A DNA stretch of 64,000 bases from Methyloversatilis sp. RAC08 (GTDB lineage: Bacteria; Pseudomonadota; Gammaproteobacteria; Burkholderiales; Rhodocyclaceae): assembly GCF_001713355.1 (NCBI RefSeq), contig NZ_CP016448.1, positions 186,001 through 250,000 on the forward strand. The letters are read 5' to 3'. The position numbers and the translations under genes are program-made. Below, piece by piece: positions 30,963-40,448 of the stretch (its first letter is position 1; every line of letters starts with the position of its first letter). The notes beneath the pieces were generated by a model. It was not told the origin of the DNA. It did not search any database and saw only the letters and a program-made list of their open reading frames with translations.

Positions 30963-32048
30963 ATGCCACAACTTGTGCTTGATTCAGTCCGGATCGCCTA
31001 CGGCCAGACCGGAGTGGTGCACGACCTTTCGCTGAGTCTGGCGCGCGGCCGCATCGGTTGCCTGCTCGGCCCGTCCGGCTGCGGCAAGACCTCGGTGTTG
31101 CGCGCCATCGCCGGTTTCGAACCGCTGCAGGGCGGAACCATCGCGATCAACGGCGAAATCGTGTCATCGGCGACCACGCATCGCGCACCTGAACGCCGGC
31201 GCGTCGGCATGGTGTTCCAGGACTTTGCGCTGTTCCCGCATCTGAGCGTGGCTGACAACGTCGCCTTCGGTCTGGTCGAAGGTTCGCGTGCCGCGCGTCG
31301 CGCACGCGCCGAAGAGATGCTTGCGGTGGTCGGCCTGGCCGAACACGCAGACAAGTTTCCGCACCAGCTGTCGGGCGGCCAGCAGCAACGCGTGGCACTG
31401 GCGCGCGCACTGGCACCCGACCCGGAACTGCTGCTGCTGGACGAGCCCTTCTCCAGCCTTGACGTCGAACTTCGTTCCCGCCTGGCCATAGATCTGCGCG
31501 ACATCCTGAAGGAACGCGGCATCACCGCCATTCTGGTCACGCACGACCAGCAGGAAGCGTTCGTGATCGCCGACGAAATCGGCGTGATGCAGGCCGGACG
31601 CCTGCAGCAATGGGACAGCGCCTACAACCTCTACCATCGCCCGGAAAGCCGTTTCGTGGCCGATTTCGTCGGCCAGGGCGTATTCCTGCCCGGCCGGCTG
31701 CGCAGCGACAACGAGGTGGAACTGGAACTGGGCATCCTGCGCAGCGAGTTCCCGTTCGCCTGCGAAGATGACTGCCCGCGCTGCATGGCCGACAGTCAGG
31801 TCGATGTGCTGCTGCGACCGGACGATCTCGTGCACGACGACGCGGCACTGCTGCGCGCCGAGGTGATCGCAAAATCCTTTCGCGGCGCGGAGTTCCTGTA
31901 CACCTTGCGGCTGGCGTCGGGCCGGCGGGTGTTGTCGCTGGTGCCATCGCACCACAACCACGCAATCGGCGAATTCATCGGCATCCGGCTCGACGCCGAC
32001 CACGTGGTCGCCTTCCGTCATCCGGAATCGGCCACCGACCATCCGTGA
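30963..32048 (+). CDS. ferric iron-type ABC transporter ATPase
   Basis: An ATP-binding subunit of 361 residues in the FbpC/PotA group. Walker A GPSGCGKT is at 36-43, the Q-loop is in VFQDFALFPHL, the signature LSGGQQQRVALARA and Walker B LLLLDEPFSSLD follow, and the switch histidine is in VTHDQQEA. A C-terminal TOBE-like regulatory domain of about 120 residues contains a CxxxCPRC-like cluster (CEDDCPRC). It is divergent from its permease, an unusual split for this family. The stop overlaps the aat GTG start. Earlier in-frame codons lie inside the divergent permease gene and were not used. Confidence 0.9.
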   Translation: MPQLVLDSVRIAYGQTGVVHDLSLSLARGRIGCLLGPSGCGKTSVLRAIAGFEPLQGGTIAINGEIVSSATTHRAPERRRVGMVFQDFALFPHLSVADNVAFGLVEGSRAARRARAEEMLAVVGLAEHADKFPHQLSGGQQQRVALARALAPDPELLLLDEPFSSLDVELRSRLAIDLRDILKERGITAILVTHDQQEAFVIADEIGVMQAGRLQQWDSAYNLYHRPESRFVADFVGQGVFLPGRLRSDNEVELELGILRSEFPFACEDDCPRCMADSQVDVLLRPDDLVHDDAALLRAEVIAKSFRGAEFLYTLRLASGRRVLSLVPSHHNHAIGEFIGIRLDADHVVAFRHPESATDHP

Positions 32049-32752
32049 TCCCCTGGCTTGAACCCGGAGCGCCCTTTCCATCGGTTGAAAGGGCGCTGCG
32101 CGATCCCGACGGGCTGCTCGCCGCCGGCCTCGAGCTGACGCCGGATCGCATACTGGACGCCTACCGCCGAGGCATCTTTCCGTGGTTTTCCGAAGGCCAG
32201 CCTGTGCTGTGGTGGAGTCCGGATCCGCGCATGGTGCTGGTGCCGTCCGAAATCCGCATCACGCGTTCGATGCTCAAGGTGCTGCGCAACCGGCCGTACG
32301 AGGTGCGCTGCGACAGCGCGTTCGAGTCGGTCATGCGCGCCTGTGCAGCGCCGCGAGAGGGTCAGGCCGGGACCTGGATCAGCGACGAAATGATCGAGGC
32401 CTACGGCGCACTGCACGAGCGCGGCTACGTGCACAGCGTGGAAACCTGGATCGACGGCCGGCTGGCCGGCGGGCTGTACGGCATGGCGATCGGCCGCATG
32501 TTCTACGGCGAGTCGATGTTCTCGACCGAGCGCGACGCATCCAAGATTGCGCTCGTTCATCTGGCGCGCTATCTTGAATCGCAGGGATTCGGGCTGATCG
32601 ACTGCCAGATGAACACCGACCACCTTGGCAGCATGGGCGGTCGTGAAATACCGCGGCGCGAATTCTGCCGCGTCATGGCACAGTGCATCACTGACGGGCC
32701 GATGCCCGGACGCTGGCCGACTGACCTTATTCCACCTTACTTTCGCACCTGA
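32045..32752 (+). CDS. aat: leucyl/phenylalanyl-tRNA--protein transferase
   Basis: Attaches Leu or Phe from aminoacyl-tRNA to proteins with N-terminal Arg or Lys, marking them for ClpS/ClpAP in the N-end rule. The 235 residues carry the signatures [16 protein letters not shown] and, later, [19 protein letters not shown]. The start is GTG at 32045, overlapping the preceding stop (GTGA). It is followed 14 bases later by the second N-end transferase gene. Confidence 0.95.
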   Translation: MIPWLEPGAPFPSVERALRDPDGLLAAGLELTPDRILDAYRRGIFPWFSEGQPVLWWSPDPRMVLVPSEIRITRSMLKVLRNRPYEVRCDSAFESVMRACAAPREGQAGTWISDEMIEAYGALHERGYVHSVETWIDGRLAGGLYGMAIGRMFYGESMFSTERDASKIALVHLARYLESQGFGLIDCQMNTDHLGSMGGREIPRREFCRVMAQCITDGPMPGRWPTDLIPPYFRT

Positions 32753-32766
32753 ATCCGTTCGACGCG

Positions 32767-33516
32767 ATGGCGCTTCTCAAGGACCTTCCATTCACCTCGC
32801 TGCAGTTCTACGCCACGGCGCCGTACGCCTGCTCGTACCTGCCGGGTCGCACCGCGCGCTCGCAGGTGGCGACACCGTCGAACCTGATCGATGCCAACCT
32901 GTACAGCGATCTGGTGCGGACCGGCTTCCGGCGCAGCGGCGTATTCACCTACCGACCCTACTGCGACGCCTGCCGCGCCTGCACGCCGGTGCGCGTGCGG
33001 GTGGACGAATTCAGGTCCACACGCAGCCAGCGGCGCGCGCTGACCCATCACGCCAACCTGCAGACGCGCGAAGCGCCGCTCGCCTTCCGCGACGAGCACT
33101 ACGACCTTTACCAGCGCTACCAGTCGAGCCGGCACAGCGGTGGCGGCATGGACCAGGATTCGCGCGAGCAGTATTCGCACTTCCTGCTGCAGAGCCACGT
33201 CGATACGCGGCTGATCGAATTCCGCGAAGGCCATGCCACCGACGGCCCGCTGCGCATCGTCAGCATCGTCGACATCCTCGATGACGGCCTGTCGTCCGTG
33301 TACACCTATTACGACCCCGATGTGCCGGGTGCCAGCTACGGCACCTACAACATCCTGTGGCAGATCGACCTGGCACGCCTGCTCGGCCTGAGCTACCTGT
33401 ATCTGGGCTACTGGATAGAAGACAGTCCGAAAATGGCCTACAAGGCGCGCTTCCAGCCGCTCGAAGGCCGCGTGAACGGCGATTGGCGACTGCTCGACGA
33501 CCTTACGCCCGAATGA
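32767..33516 (+). CDS. bpt: aspartate/glutamate leucyltransferase
   Basis: Attaches leucine to proteins with N-terminal Asp or Glu. It belongs to the eukaryotic-like arginyltransferase family, whose bacterial form uses leucyl-tRNA. The 249 residues show the family [12 protein letters not shown] cysteine segment, GVFTYRPY, and the [20 protein letters not shown] and [17 protein letters not shown] blocks. With aat it broadens the set of N-ends that become primary destabilising residues. Confidence 0.93.
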   Translation: MALLKDLPFTSLQFYATAPYACSYLPGRTARSQVATPSNLIDANLYSDLVRTGFRRSGVFTYRPYCDACRACTPVRVRVDEFRSTRSQRRALTHHANLQTREAPLAFRDEHYDLYQRYQSSRHSGGGMDQDSREQYSHFLLQSHVDTRLIEFREGHATDGPLRIVSIVDILDDGLSSVYTYYDPDVPGASYGTYNILWQIDLARLLGLSYLYLGYWIEDSPKMAYKARFQPLEGRVNGDWRLLDDLTPE

Positions 33517-33577
33517 GGTGGCGGCATCATCGCCGCCCGCCTCCGTCTCCCGAACGCCTGTCTTCCGGATTTTTCCC

Positions 33578-34588
33578 ATGCTCTATCCGCTGCTGCGGCC
33601 GCTGCTGTTTTCACTCGACGCCGAACGCGCCCACGACCTGACACTGGCCACGCTGTCGCGCGCGCCATCGCTGATTCCGGCGCAGCACCTGCCGGCCCGG
33701 CCGGTGCAGTGCATGGGCCTGACATTCCCGAATCCGGTTGGCCTGGCCGCCGGGCTGGACAAGAACGGCGCCGCGATCGACGGGTTGGCGCGGCTCGGCT
33801 TCGGCTTCATCGAAATCGGCACGATCACGCCGCGCCCGCAGCCGGGCAACCCCAAGCCGCGCATGTTCCGGCTGCCGGCAGCGCAGGGCATCATCAACCG
33901 CATGGGCTTCAACAACCTCGGGCTGGACGTGCTGATCGGGAATGTCGAACATTCGACTTTCGTGCGCGACGGCGGCATTCTCGGCATCAATATCGGCAAG
34001 AACGCCGATACGCCGATCGAGCGCGCCGTCGATGACTACCTGATCGGCCTGCGCGGCGCGCATGCGCACGCGAGCTATATCACGGTCAACATTTCCAGCC
34101 CGAACACGAAGAATCTGCGTCAGCTGCAAGGCAGCGACGAGTTGAATGCGCTGCTCGGCGCACTTGATGCCGAGCGGCAGACGCTGGATGCCGGCGCCGG
34201 CCGGCGCGTTCCGCTGGCGCTGAAAATCGCGCCTGACCTCGACGAGGCGCAGATCGATGCCATCGCCGAGGCTGCCGTACGCCACCACATCGACGCACTG
34301 ATCGCCACCAACACCACGCTGTCGCGCGAAGGCGTCGAAATGCTGCCACACGGCGCGGAAACCGGCGGCCTGTCGGGCGCGCCGGTGCGCAGCCGATCGA
34401 CGGCGGTGCTGGCCGCGCTGTCGCAGCGGCTGGCCGGCCGCGTGGCGCTAATCGGCGTCGGCGGCATAACCGAAGGCCGCCATGCGCGGGAGAAGATCGA
34501 CGCCGGCGCGCAGCTGGTGCAGCTCTACAGCGGCCTGATCTATCGCGGCCCGACGCTGGTGGCCGAGGCGGCGGCGGCACTGCGCTGA
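33578..34588 (+). CDS. pyrD: dihydroorotate dehydrogenase (quinone)
   Basis: A class 2, membrane-associated flavoprotein that oxidises dihydroorotate to orotate with quinone, in pyrimidine synthesis. The 336 residues include the N-terminal amphipathic helix for membrane contact, the FMN-binding core, catalytic serine in [14 protein letters not shown], and GVGGI in the phosphate site. ATG 33578 is chosen by homology ([11 protein letters not shown]); the frame is open 20 codons upstream. It follows bpt by 61 bases. Confidence 0.95.
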   Translation: MLYPLLRPLLFSLDAERAHDLTLATLSRAPSLIPAQHLPARPVQCMGLTFPNPVGLAAGLDKNGAAIDGLARLGFGFIEIGTITPRPQPGNPKPRMFRLPAAQGIINRMGFNNLGLDVLIGNVEHSTFVRDGGILGINIGKNADTPIERAVDDYLIGLRGAHAHASYITVNISSPNTKNLRQLQGSDELNALLGALDAERQTLDAGAGRRVPLALKIAPDLDEAQIDAIAEAAVRHHIDALIATNTTLSREGVEMLPHGAETGGLSGAPVRSRSTAVLAALSQRLAGRVALIGVGGITEGRHAREKIDAGAQLVQLYSGLIYRGPTLVAEAAAALR

Positions 34589-34802
34589 GCGCCCAATATT
34601 CGGGAATTTTTCCCGAGTTCAGCGTCGCTCGTCCAGGTCATCCGGAGGCGTAAGGCCTTGTCCATTCGCCATCCGGGACACGCGAGCAGCCCGGATCGCC
34701 TGAATTCACTGGCGTCACAAGCACCGCCAATTGAAGTAAAGTCCGCCGCTGCCTCGCAGTTCGCCGCTTTCGACATGCCCGGGCCCTGTCTGCACGCAAC
34801 AG

Positions 34803-35570
34803 ATGAATCCAGACTCGCTTCTTCGCCCGCCCTACATCGCCTACTTCCGGGATTTTTCCGGCCTGCGCTCGCCGTTCTGGATTGCGGCGCTGGTGCTGTC
34901 CGTCCTGTTTCATGCCTATGTCGTGTGGCAGGCATCGCACTACATGCCGCCGCCGCCCGAAGCGGAAGAACTCCGGGTCGACGTGCGCATGATCGAGCCG
35001 CCACCACCACCTCCTCCTCCTCCTCCGCCGGTGGTGGTCGTACCGCCTCCGCCGGCACCGCCGCCGCCAAAACCGGTGCCCAAGCCGCCGAAGGAAGTGC
35101 CACGTCAGCCACCCCCGCCGATCGTGGCGGCGCCGCCGGCACCCGCTGCACCGGCTGAGCGTGTTGTGCCGGCTCAACCGGAGCCGACGCCACTGCCACC
35201 GATCGACGTGCCACCACCGCCACCGGCCCCACCACCCCAGGTCACCGCGCCGCCTGTGCCGGCTGCGCCGGCCGAAGACCTGAATGCGCTGATCGACGGG
35301 TTCGGTCGAGATCTGCTGCGCGCGTTCGAAGCGAACAAGATCTACCCGCGCGTGGCGCAGATGCGCAACATCGAAGGCAAGCTGAAGCTGAAGCTGTTCT
35401 TTGAGAATGGCGAGTTGGTCAACGTCGTGGTCGTCGAAGGCAGCGGAAACAAGCTGCTGGACGACGCCGCAATAGCCGACGGGCGCAAACTCAAGTCACT
35501 TGTAATGCCGGGCAGGCTGACGCGGGAAACGTTTACTCGCGAGTGGTGGGTCAATTACACGCTGAAGTAG
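34803..35570 (+). CDS. TonB-family energy transducer
   Basis: An inner-membrane-anchored protein of 255 residues. A single membrane segment (about 27-44) is followed by a proline-rich periplasmic spacer (about 50-155) with an uninterrupted run of 11 prolines. A C-terminal TonB domain (about 165-255) includes YPRVAQMRNIEGKLKLKL. It would carry proton-motive energy from ExbB/ExbD to outer-membrane receptors, or serve a secretin-like partner. ExbB and ExbD genes are not adjacent, so its partners are unknown. The proline-rich stretch should need EF-P for translation. Confidence 0.85.
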   Translation: MNPDSLLRPPYIAYFRDFSGLRSPFWIAALVLSVLFHAYVVWQASHYMPPPPEAEELRVDVRMIEPPPPPPPPPPPVVVVPPPPAPPPPKPVPKPPKEVPRQPPPPIVAAPPAPAAPAERVVPAQPEPTPLPPIDVPPPPPAPPPQVTAPPVPAAPAEDLNALIDGFGRDLLRAFEANKIYPRVAQMRNIEGKLKLKLFFENGELVNVVVVEGSGNKLLDDAAIADGRKLKSLVMPGRLTRETFTREWWVNYTLK

Positions 35571-35580
35571 GGACGCCGGC

Positions 35581-36588
35581 TCAAACCCGGTAGTAGTCGC
35601 GGTACCAGCGCACGAAGCGCGCCACACCCTCGCCGATCGCTGTGCCCGGCATGAAGCCGGTCCACTCGATCAGTTCCGACACGTCAGCATAGGTCGCCGG
35701 CACGTCGCCCGGCTGCATCGGCAGCAGATTTTTCTGCGCCGCTATGCCGACGGCGTCCTCGATGGCTGCGATGAAATCCATCAGCAGCACCGGGCCCTGA
35801 TTGCCGATGTTGAATACCCGGTAGGGCGCGCGCGAATGGCCGGGATGCGGCGCCAGCGGATCGAATGCCGGATCGGCTTCGGCAGCGCGATCGAGCGTGC
35901 GGATGACCCCTTCGGCAATGTCGTCGACGTAGGTGAAATCGCGCTGCATCCGGCCGTGATTGAACACGTCGATCGGCCGCCCTTCGAGAATGGCCCGGGT
36001 GAACAGGAACAGTGCCATGTCGGGTCGGCCCCACGGTCCATATACGGTGAAGAAGCGCAGACCGGTGGTCGGCAGGCCATACAGATGGCTGTAGGTGTGC
36101 GCCATCAGCTCGTTGGCCTTCTTGGTCGCGGCGTAAAGGCTGACCGGGTGATCGACGCTGTCGGCTTCCGAAAACGGCATCTTCTCGTTGCCGCCGTAAA
36201 CGCTGGAACTGCTGGCATAGACCAGATGCGCGACGCCGGCGTGACGGCAACCTTCGAGCACGTTCATGAAGCCGACGATGTTGGCGTCGATGTAGGCATC
36301 CGGGTTCTGCAGCGAATAGCGCACGCCGGCCTGGGCCGCCAGATGCACGACACGGTCAAACCCTTCGGCAGCAAACAGCGCCGCCATGCCCGGGCGGTCC
36401 TCGACGCCCATCTTCACGAAGCGGAACGCCGGGTGCGGCGTCAGCCGCGCCAGCCGGGCCTCTTTCAGCCGCACATCGTAGTAGTCGTTCAGGTTGTCGA
36501 GCCCGACCACCTCGTCGCCGCGCTCGAGCAGGCGCTGCGCCACATGCATGCCGATAAAACCGGCCGCGCCGGTCAGCAGGACTTTCAT
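35581..36588 (-). CDS. UDP-glucuronate 4-epimerase-like NAD-dependent epimerase
   Basis: A short-chain dehydrogenase-type sugar-nucleotide epimerase of 335 residues. NAD motif GAAGFIG is at 7-13, SSSSVYGG and the catalytic YAATK follow, and [18 protein letters not shown] is characteristic of the UDP-glucuronate to UDP-galacturonate epimerase group. It starts 10 bases after ugd with a GAGGA about eight bases before the ATG, so the two genes form one operon. The products would be acidic sugars for capsule, lipopolysaccharide or exopolysaccharide. Confidence 0.87.
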   Translation of the reverse strand: MKVLLTGAAGFIGMHVAQRLLERGDEVVGLDNLNDYYDVRLKEARLARLTPHPAFRFVKMGVEDRPGMAALFAAEGFDRVVHLAAQAGVRYSLQNPDAYIDANIVGFMNVLEGCRHAGVAHLVYASSSSVYGGNEKMPFSEADSVDHPVSLYAATKKANELMAHTYSHLYGLPTTGLRFFTVYGPWGRPDMALFLFTRAILEGRPIDVFNHGRMQRDFTYVDDIAEGVIRTLDRAAEADPAFDPLAPHPGHSRAPYRVFNIGNQGPVLLMDFIAAIEDAVGIAAQKNLLPMQPGDVPATYADVSELIEWTGFMPGTAIGEGVARFVRWYRDYYRV

Positions 36589-36598
36589 GGGTGAATCC

Positions 36599-37921
36599 TC
36601 ACGGCCGGCCGATGGCCGAGTATTCGATGCCGAAGCTGCGCGGCACGTCCGGCTCGTAAAGATTGCGCCCGTCGAAGATCACCGGCTGCTTGAGCGTCGT
36701 CCGGATCCGCTCGAAGTCCGGGCTGCGGAATTCCTTCCACTCGGTCACGATCACCAGCGCGTCCGCATCTTCCAGCGCATCCATCGGCTTGTCGGCATAG
36801 CTCAGCCGCGGCTCGTCTGCGTAGATGCGCTGCGTCTCCGTCATCGCCACCGGGTCGTACGCCCTCACCGTCGCACCGCGCCTGAACAGCTCGCCGATGA
36901 TCACCCGGCTCGGTGCTTCGCGCATGTCGTCGGTGTTCGGCTTGAACGCCAGGCCCCACAGCGCGAAACGACGACCCGACAGGTCTTCGCCGAACTTCGC
37001 GACGATCTTGTCCACCAGCACCCGCTTCTGAGCGTCGTTGGCGTCTTCGACCGCCTGCAGCACCTTCAGCGTCTGCCCCTCGTCGCGCGCCGTGCGGATC
37101 AGCGCCTTCACGTCCTTCGGAAAGCAGCTGCCGCCGTAGCCGCAGCCGGCATACAGGAAGTGGTAGCCGATGCGCGGGTCGCTGCCGATGCCCTGGCGCA
37201 CCATTTCGATGTCCGCGCCCATACGGTCGGCCAGCAGTGCCAGTTCGTTCATGAAGCTGATGCGCGTCGCCAGCATCGCATTGGCTGCGTACTTGGTCAG
37301 TTCAGCGCTGCGCAGGTCCATCACCACCAGCTTGTCGCGGTTGCGCTGGAACGGCGCGTACAGCGCGCGCATCAGGTGGATCGCTCGCTCGTCGTCGGCG
37401 CCCACGACGATGCGGTCCGGCCGCATGAAGTCTTCCACCGCCGCGCCTTCCTTCAGGAACTCCGGGTTGGACACGACCGCGAATTCGACTTCATTGCCGC
37501 GTTTCGCCAGTTCGTCGGCGATCGCCGCCTTCACCTTGTCCGCCGTGCCCACCGGCACCGTGCTCTTGTCGACCACCACCTTGTAGTCGGTCATCAGCCG
37601 GCCGATGCTGCGCGCCGCCGCCAGCACGTACTGCAGGTCGGCCGAGCCGTCTTCGTCCGGCGGCGTGCCCACCGCGATGAACTGGATGGTGCCGAAGCGC
37701 ACCGCCTCGGCCACGTCGGTCGTGAAGTGCAGACGCCCGGCTTCCACGTTTCGCGCCACCACCGCGTCGAGCCCCGGCTCGTGGATCGGAATGCCGCCCT
37801 CGTTCAGGATGCGGATCTTCTCCGGATCCAGGTCCAGGCACAGCACGTCGTTGCCCATCTCGGCCATGCAGGCCCCGGACACCAGGCCCACGTACCCGGT
37901 GCCGATTACGGTGATCTTCAT
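36599..37921 (-). CDS. ugd: UDP-glucose 6-dehydrogenase
   Basis: Oxidises UDP-glucose twice to UDP-glucuronate using NAD+. The 440 residues contain the N-terminal Rossmann motif [10 protein letters not shown], the catalytic cysteine in [13 protein letters not shown], and the C-terminal UDP-binding domain with [17 protein letters not shown]. The substrate comes from galU and the product feeds the epimerase gene downstream. Confidence 0.95.
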   Translation of the reverse strand: MKITVIGTGYVGLVSGACMAEMGNDVLCLDLDPEKIRILNEGGIPIHEPGLDAVVARNVEAGRLHFTTDVAEAVRFGTIQFIAVGTPPDEDGSADLQYVLAAARSIGRLMTDYKVVVDKSTVPVGTADKVKAAIADELAKRGNEVEFAVVSNPEFLKEGAAVEDFMRPDRIVVGADDERAIHLMRALYAPFQRNRDKLVVMDLRSAELTKYAANAMLATRISFMNELALLADRMGADIEMVRQGIGSDPRIGYHFLYAGCGYGGSCFPKDVKALIRTARDEGQTLKVLQAVEDANDAQKRVLVDKIVAKFGEDLSGRRFALWGLAFKPNTDDMREAPSRVIIGELFRRGATVRAYDPVAMTETQRIYADEPRLSYADKPMDALEDADALVIVTEWKEFRSPDFERIRTTLKQPVIFDGRNLYEPDVPRSFGIEYSAIGRP

Positions 37922-37969
37922 TCAGTCAGCCCTGAAAAGTTTCGGAAATCGGTGCGGCTCACCGCCGGA

Positions 37970-39100
37970 TCAGTCAGCATCGAGCGCAGCCAGCAGCGCC
38001 TGCAAAGTCGCTTCGCCCAGCCGCCTGCTGCGCGCTGCCGACCAGCCGAAAAGCCCATCCGGCAGGTTGGCGTTGTCCTTGAACGGCATTTCGAGCGTCA
38101 ACGACAGGCAACCGAACTGCTGAAAGACCCACTTCGAAGCCAGCGTGAGCATTTCGTCGCTGAAGCGATCGGGCGCATAACCGCGCTCGGTCTGGAAATC
38201 CGGCGTCACCGCACGCAGGGTGTCCGAAAAGCGCTTTTCGGTCCGCGCGTGTGCATCAGAGAAGCCGGGCACCATGCCGTTGCCGTCGACAAAGACGAAC
38301 GGTAGTGTCTCGTCGCCATGGATGTCGAGGAACACGTCCACACCGGTGCCCAGCATGCGCGCCCTGACCAAAGCCACTTCCGGGCTGTCGGTCAGGTCCG
38401 GCTCGCGCCAGGCACGGTTCAGATTGACGCCGCGAGCGTTGGTACGCAGATTGCCGCGCACCGAGCCGTCCGGATTCATGTTCGGTACCACGAAAAAACA
38501 GGCGCGCTCAAGAAGCCTGCGCGACACCGGGTCTGACGTGTCGTAAAGCCGCTCGAGCAGGCCTTCGACGAAAAATTCCGCCATGGTTTCACCCGGATGT
38601 TGCCGGGCGATGACCCAGATCCGGCGCTTGCCGGGCGCCGCGCGGCCGATCGTGATCAGGTTCAGGTCACGCCCATCCGGTGTCGCGCCGAGGTCGCTGA
38701 CGGTCGCCACCGGCGATGCATCGGCCGTGCCGAGCAGATCGAGGTGACGCTCCCACGGAAAAGGTTCGAAGTAGGCGAAATAGACGCTGTCGAAATCCGG
38801 CGTCAGGCCGAATACGTAGTGCTGGCCGTCGTAATGGCCCGACTGCAGGCGGAACCAGTTGCGCCGGTCATAGGACGCCACGACGCGGTAGCCCTCCCAG
38901 CCACCCGCAAAGGTGGCCTGCCCGGCGTTCTCGAACACCAGCGTGCAGGCCTGCGCGCGCGCGCCCTGCAGGCGGAAGTGAAACCACTGGCGAACGTCGG
39001 CTGCGTTGTCGTCGCGCAACCGCAGGCGGATGTTCGAAGGGTTCGATACATCGACGACCTCGATGGCGCCGCTGTCGAACTGGCTGCTGATTCTGATCAA
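37970..39100 (-). CDS. M14-family zinc carboxypeptidase
   Basis: A zinc peptidase of 376 residues with an N-terminal beta-sandwich domain (about 1-125) and a C-terminal M14 catalytic domain, like bacterial relatives of cytosolic carboxypeptidases. Zinc ligands are in ARQHPGETM (His and Glu) and FLDIHGDE (His), and the catalytic Glu is in LTLEMPF. The segment NMNPDGSVRGNLRTNARGVNLNR contains the substrate carboxylate-binding Asn-Arg. There is no signal peptide, so it is probably cytoplasmic. The natural substrate is unknown. Confidence 0.9.
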   Translation of the reverse strand: MIRISSQFDSGAIEVVDVSNPSNIRLRLRDDNAADVRQWFHFRLQGARAQACTLVFENAGQATFAGGWEGYRVVASYDRRNWFRLQSGHYDGQHYVFGLTPDFDSVYFAYFEPFPWERHLDLLGTADASPVATVSDLGATPDGRDLNLITIGRAAPGKRRIWVIARQHPGETMAEFFVEGLLERLYDTSDPVSRRLLERACFFVVPNMNPDGSVRGNLRTNARGVNLNRAWREPDLTDSPEVALVRARMLGTGVDVFLDIHGDETLPFVFVDGNGMVPGFSDAHARTEKRFSDTLRAVTPDFQTERGYAPDRFSDEMLTLASKWVFQQFGCLSLTLEMPFKDNANLPDGLFGWSAARSRRLGEATLQALLAALDAD

Positions 39101-39191
39101 GAGTGCGCTCCAAAGTGATCCGCGGGCGAGTATACCGGCCGACTCGCCGGCCCGGCTTGGTAGAATCCGCGCTCAGCTTCCGGACCCCGAT

Positions 39192-40364
39192 ATGAAACGC
39201 ACCCGATTTTCCCGCCGTGGCGGCCTCGGCCAGGACGCCGCCCAGCTCACCCGTCTTGCCGACGGACTGGCGTTGTCGGCCAGCCGTGTCGAAGACCGTT
39301 ATTGGGAGTCGCGACTGACCGAACTGGTGGCCCGATTGCTTGCCGACCGCAACGAAGAAACGCTCAGCGGCGCGCTCGATCACCTGTGGAAGGACAATCC
39401 GGCTGCTTATGATGAACTGGCCGATGCGATCGAAGCCGGTGTCGAATGCGGCCTGCCCGGCAAGACCGCGCAGGACTGGGACGCGGTCGTATTCACGGCA
39501 CCGCTGCTTGCGTGGTCGCGCTTTTCCATTCCGGCCGGTCCGATCGCCGCGCCGCTGCTCGACACGCTGCGCACGCAGCTCGGCGCTCACGTGATGAGCG
39601 CGCACGCGAAAATCGCACTGGCCGACTACCTGTTCAGCCCGGATCAGCTGCCGCGCGGCTATGTCGAGGCGCGCGACCTGAGCGACGATCTGGGCGAAGC
39701 CGCCCTCGCCGGCATTGACCTGAAGCTTGAAGCCGAATCGATGGGTGAAACCAGCAGCTTCCTGTCGGACACCCGCTACCTGATCGGGATTGCGATTGCG
39801 CCGCGCGGCGCGGCGCTGTTCCGCTGGCAGGAGGCCGACGGTGCGCGCGAGGATGCGGTGAAGCAGTGGCAGACCCAGGGCGCAGCGGCGCTGGCACCGA
39901 TGATGCAGGGCTGCGCCTACGAGTTGCTGGCGCCGAACGCCTTCCATACCGCCTGCCGCGACGCCGATCGCGCCTCGCGTGCCTATTCGCTGCACGCCTC
40001 GGTGTCTTTCCTCGAAGGTGCGCTGAACACGAAGGCCAGTGGATTGCGCGCCATCATCGCGCCCTTCCACGACCAGCAGCTGGAGGAATACCGCATCAGC
40101 TTCACCGTCGGCGAGTCGAATGAAGTCGTGCACGGCGTGGTGTGGGCGCTGCTCGGCGCAGAAGACGAAGAAAGCGACATCGTCGGCGAGATCGAGGGCG
40201 TGCTGCGCAGCTGCGGCGTGACCGACATTCTGGTGCTCGACCATCGCATGCCGATGGAGTACTGCGACGACTGCGGCGCCCCGATGTACGCCGATGCCGA
40301 CGGCCAGCCGGTGCACGCCGGTCTGCCGGAAGACGGCGAACAGGCGCCTGCACATCTGCATTGA
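39192..40364 (+). CDS. DUF2863 family protein
   Basis: A soluble 390-residue protein of unknown function, seen mainly in betaproteobacteria. The opening MKRTRFSRRGGLGQDAAQL is typical. Two CxxC motifs near the C-terminus (CDDCGAPMY) suggest a small metal-binding site. ATG 39192 is chosen by the family start; the frame is open upstream into the divergent carboxypeptidase promoter area. It is 84 bases before prfC. Confidence 0.8.
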   Translation: MKRTRFSRRGGLGQDAAQLTRLADGLALSASRVEDRYWESRLTELVARLLADRNEETLSGALDHLWKDNPAAYDELADAIEAGVECGLPGKTAQDWDAVVFTAPLLAWSRFSIPAGPIAAPLLDTLRTQLGAHVMSAHAKIALADYLFSPDQLPRGYVEARDLSDDLGEAALAGIDLKLEAESMGETSSFLSDTRYLIGIAIAPRGAALFRWQEADGAREDAVKQWQTQGAAALAPMMQGCAYELLAPNAFHTACRDADRASRAYSLHASVSFLEGALNTKASGLRAIIAPFHDQQLEEYRISFTVGESNEVVHGVVWALLGAEDEESDIVGEIEGVLRSCGVTDILVLDHRMPMEYCDDCGAPMYADADGQPVHAGLPEDGEQAPAHLH

Positions 40365-40448
40365 CCGAATCTGCCTTGACCGCACCGACTGCCCCGATGG
40401 GGCGGTCGTCGGCCCCACGGTCGTACCCTCTCTTTTCAGTCTGAAGCC

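Noticed and set aside
34600-34616. Hairpin after pyrD as a terminator
   Set aside because: The TCGGGAA/TTCCCGA stem is perfect but short, with a three-base loop and no T run after it.
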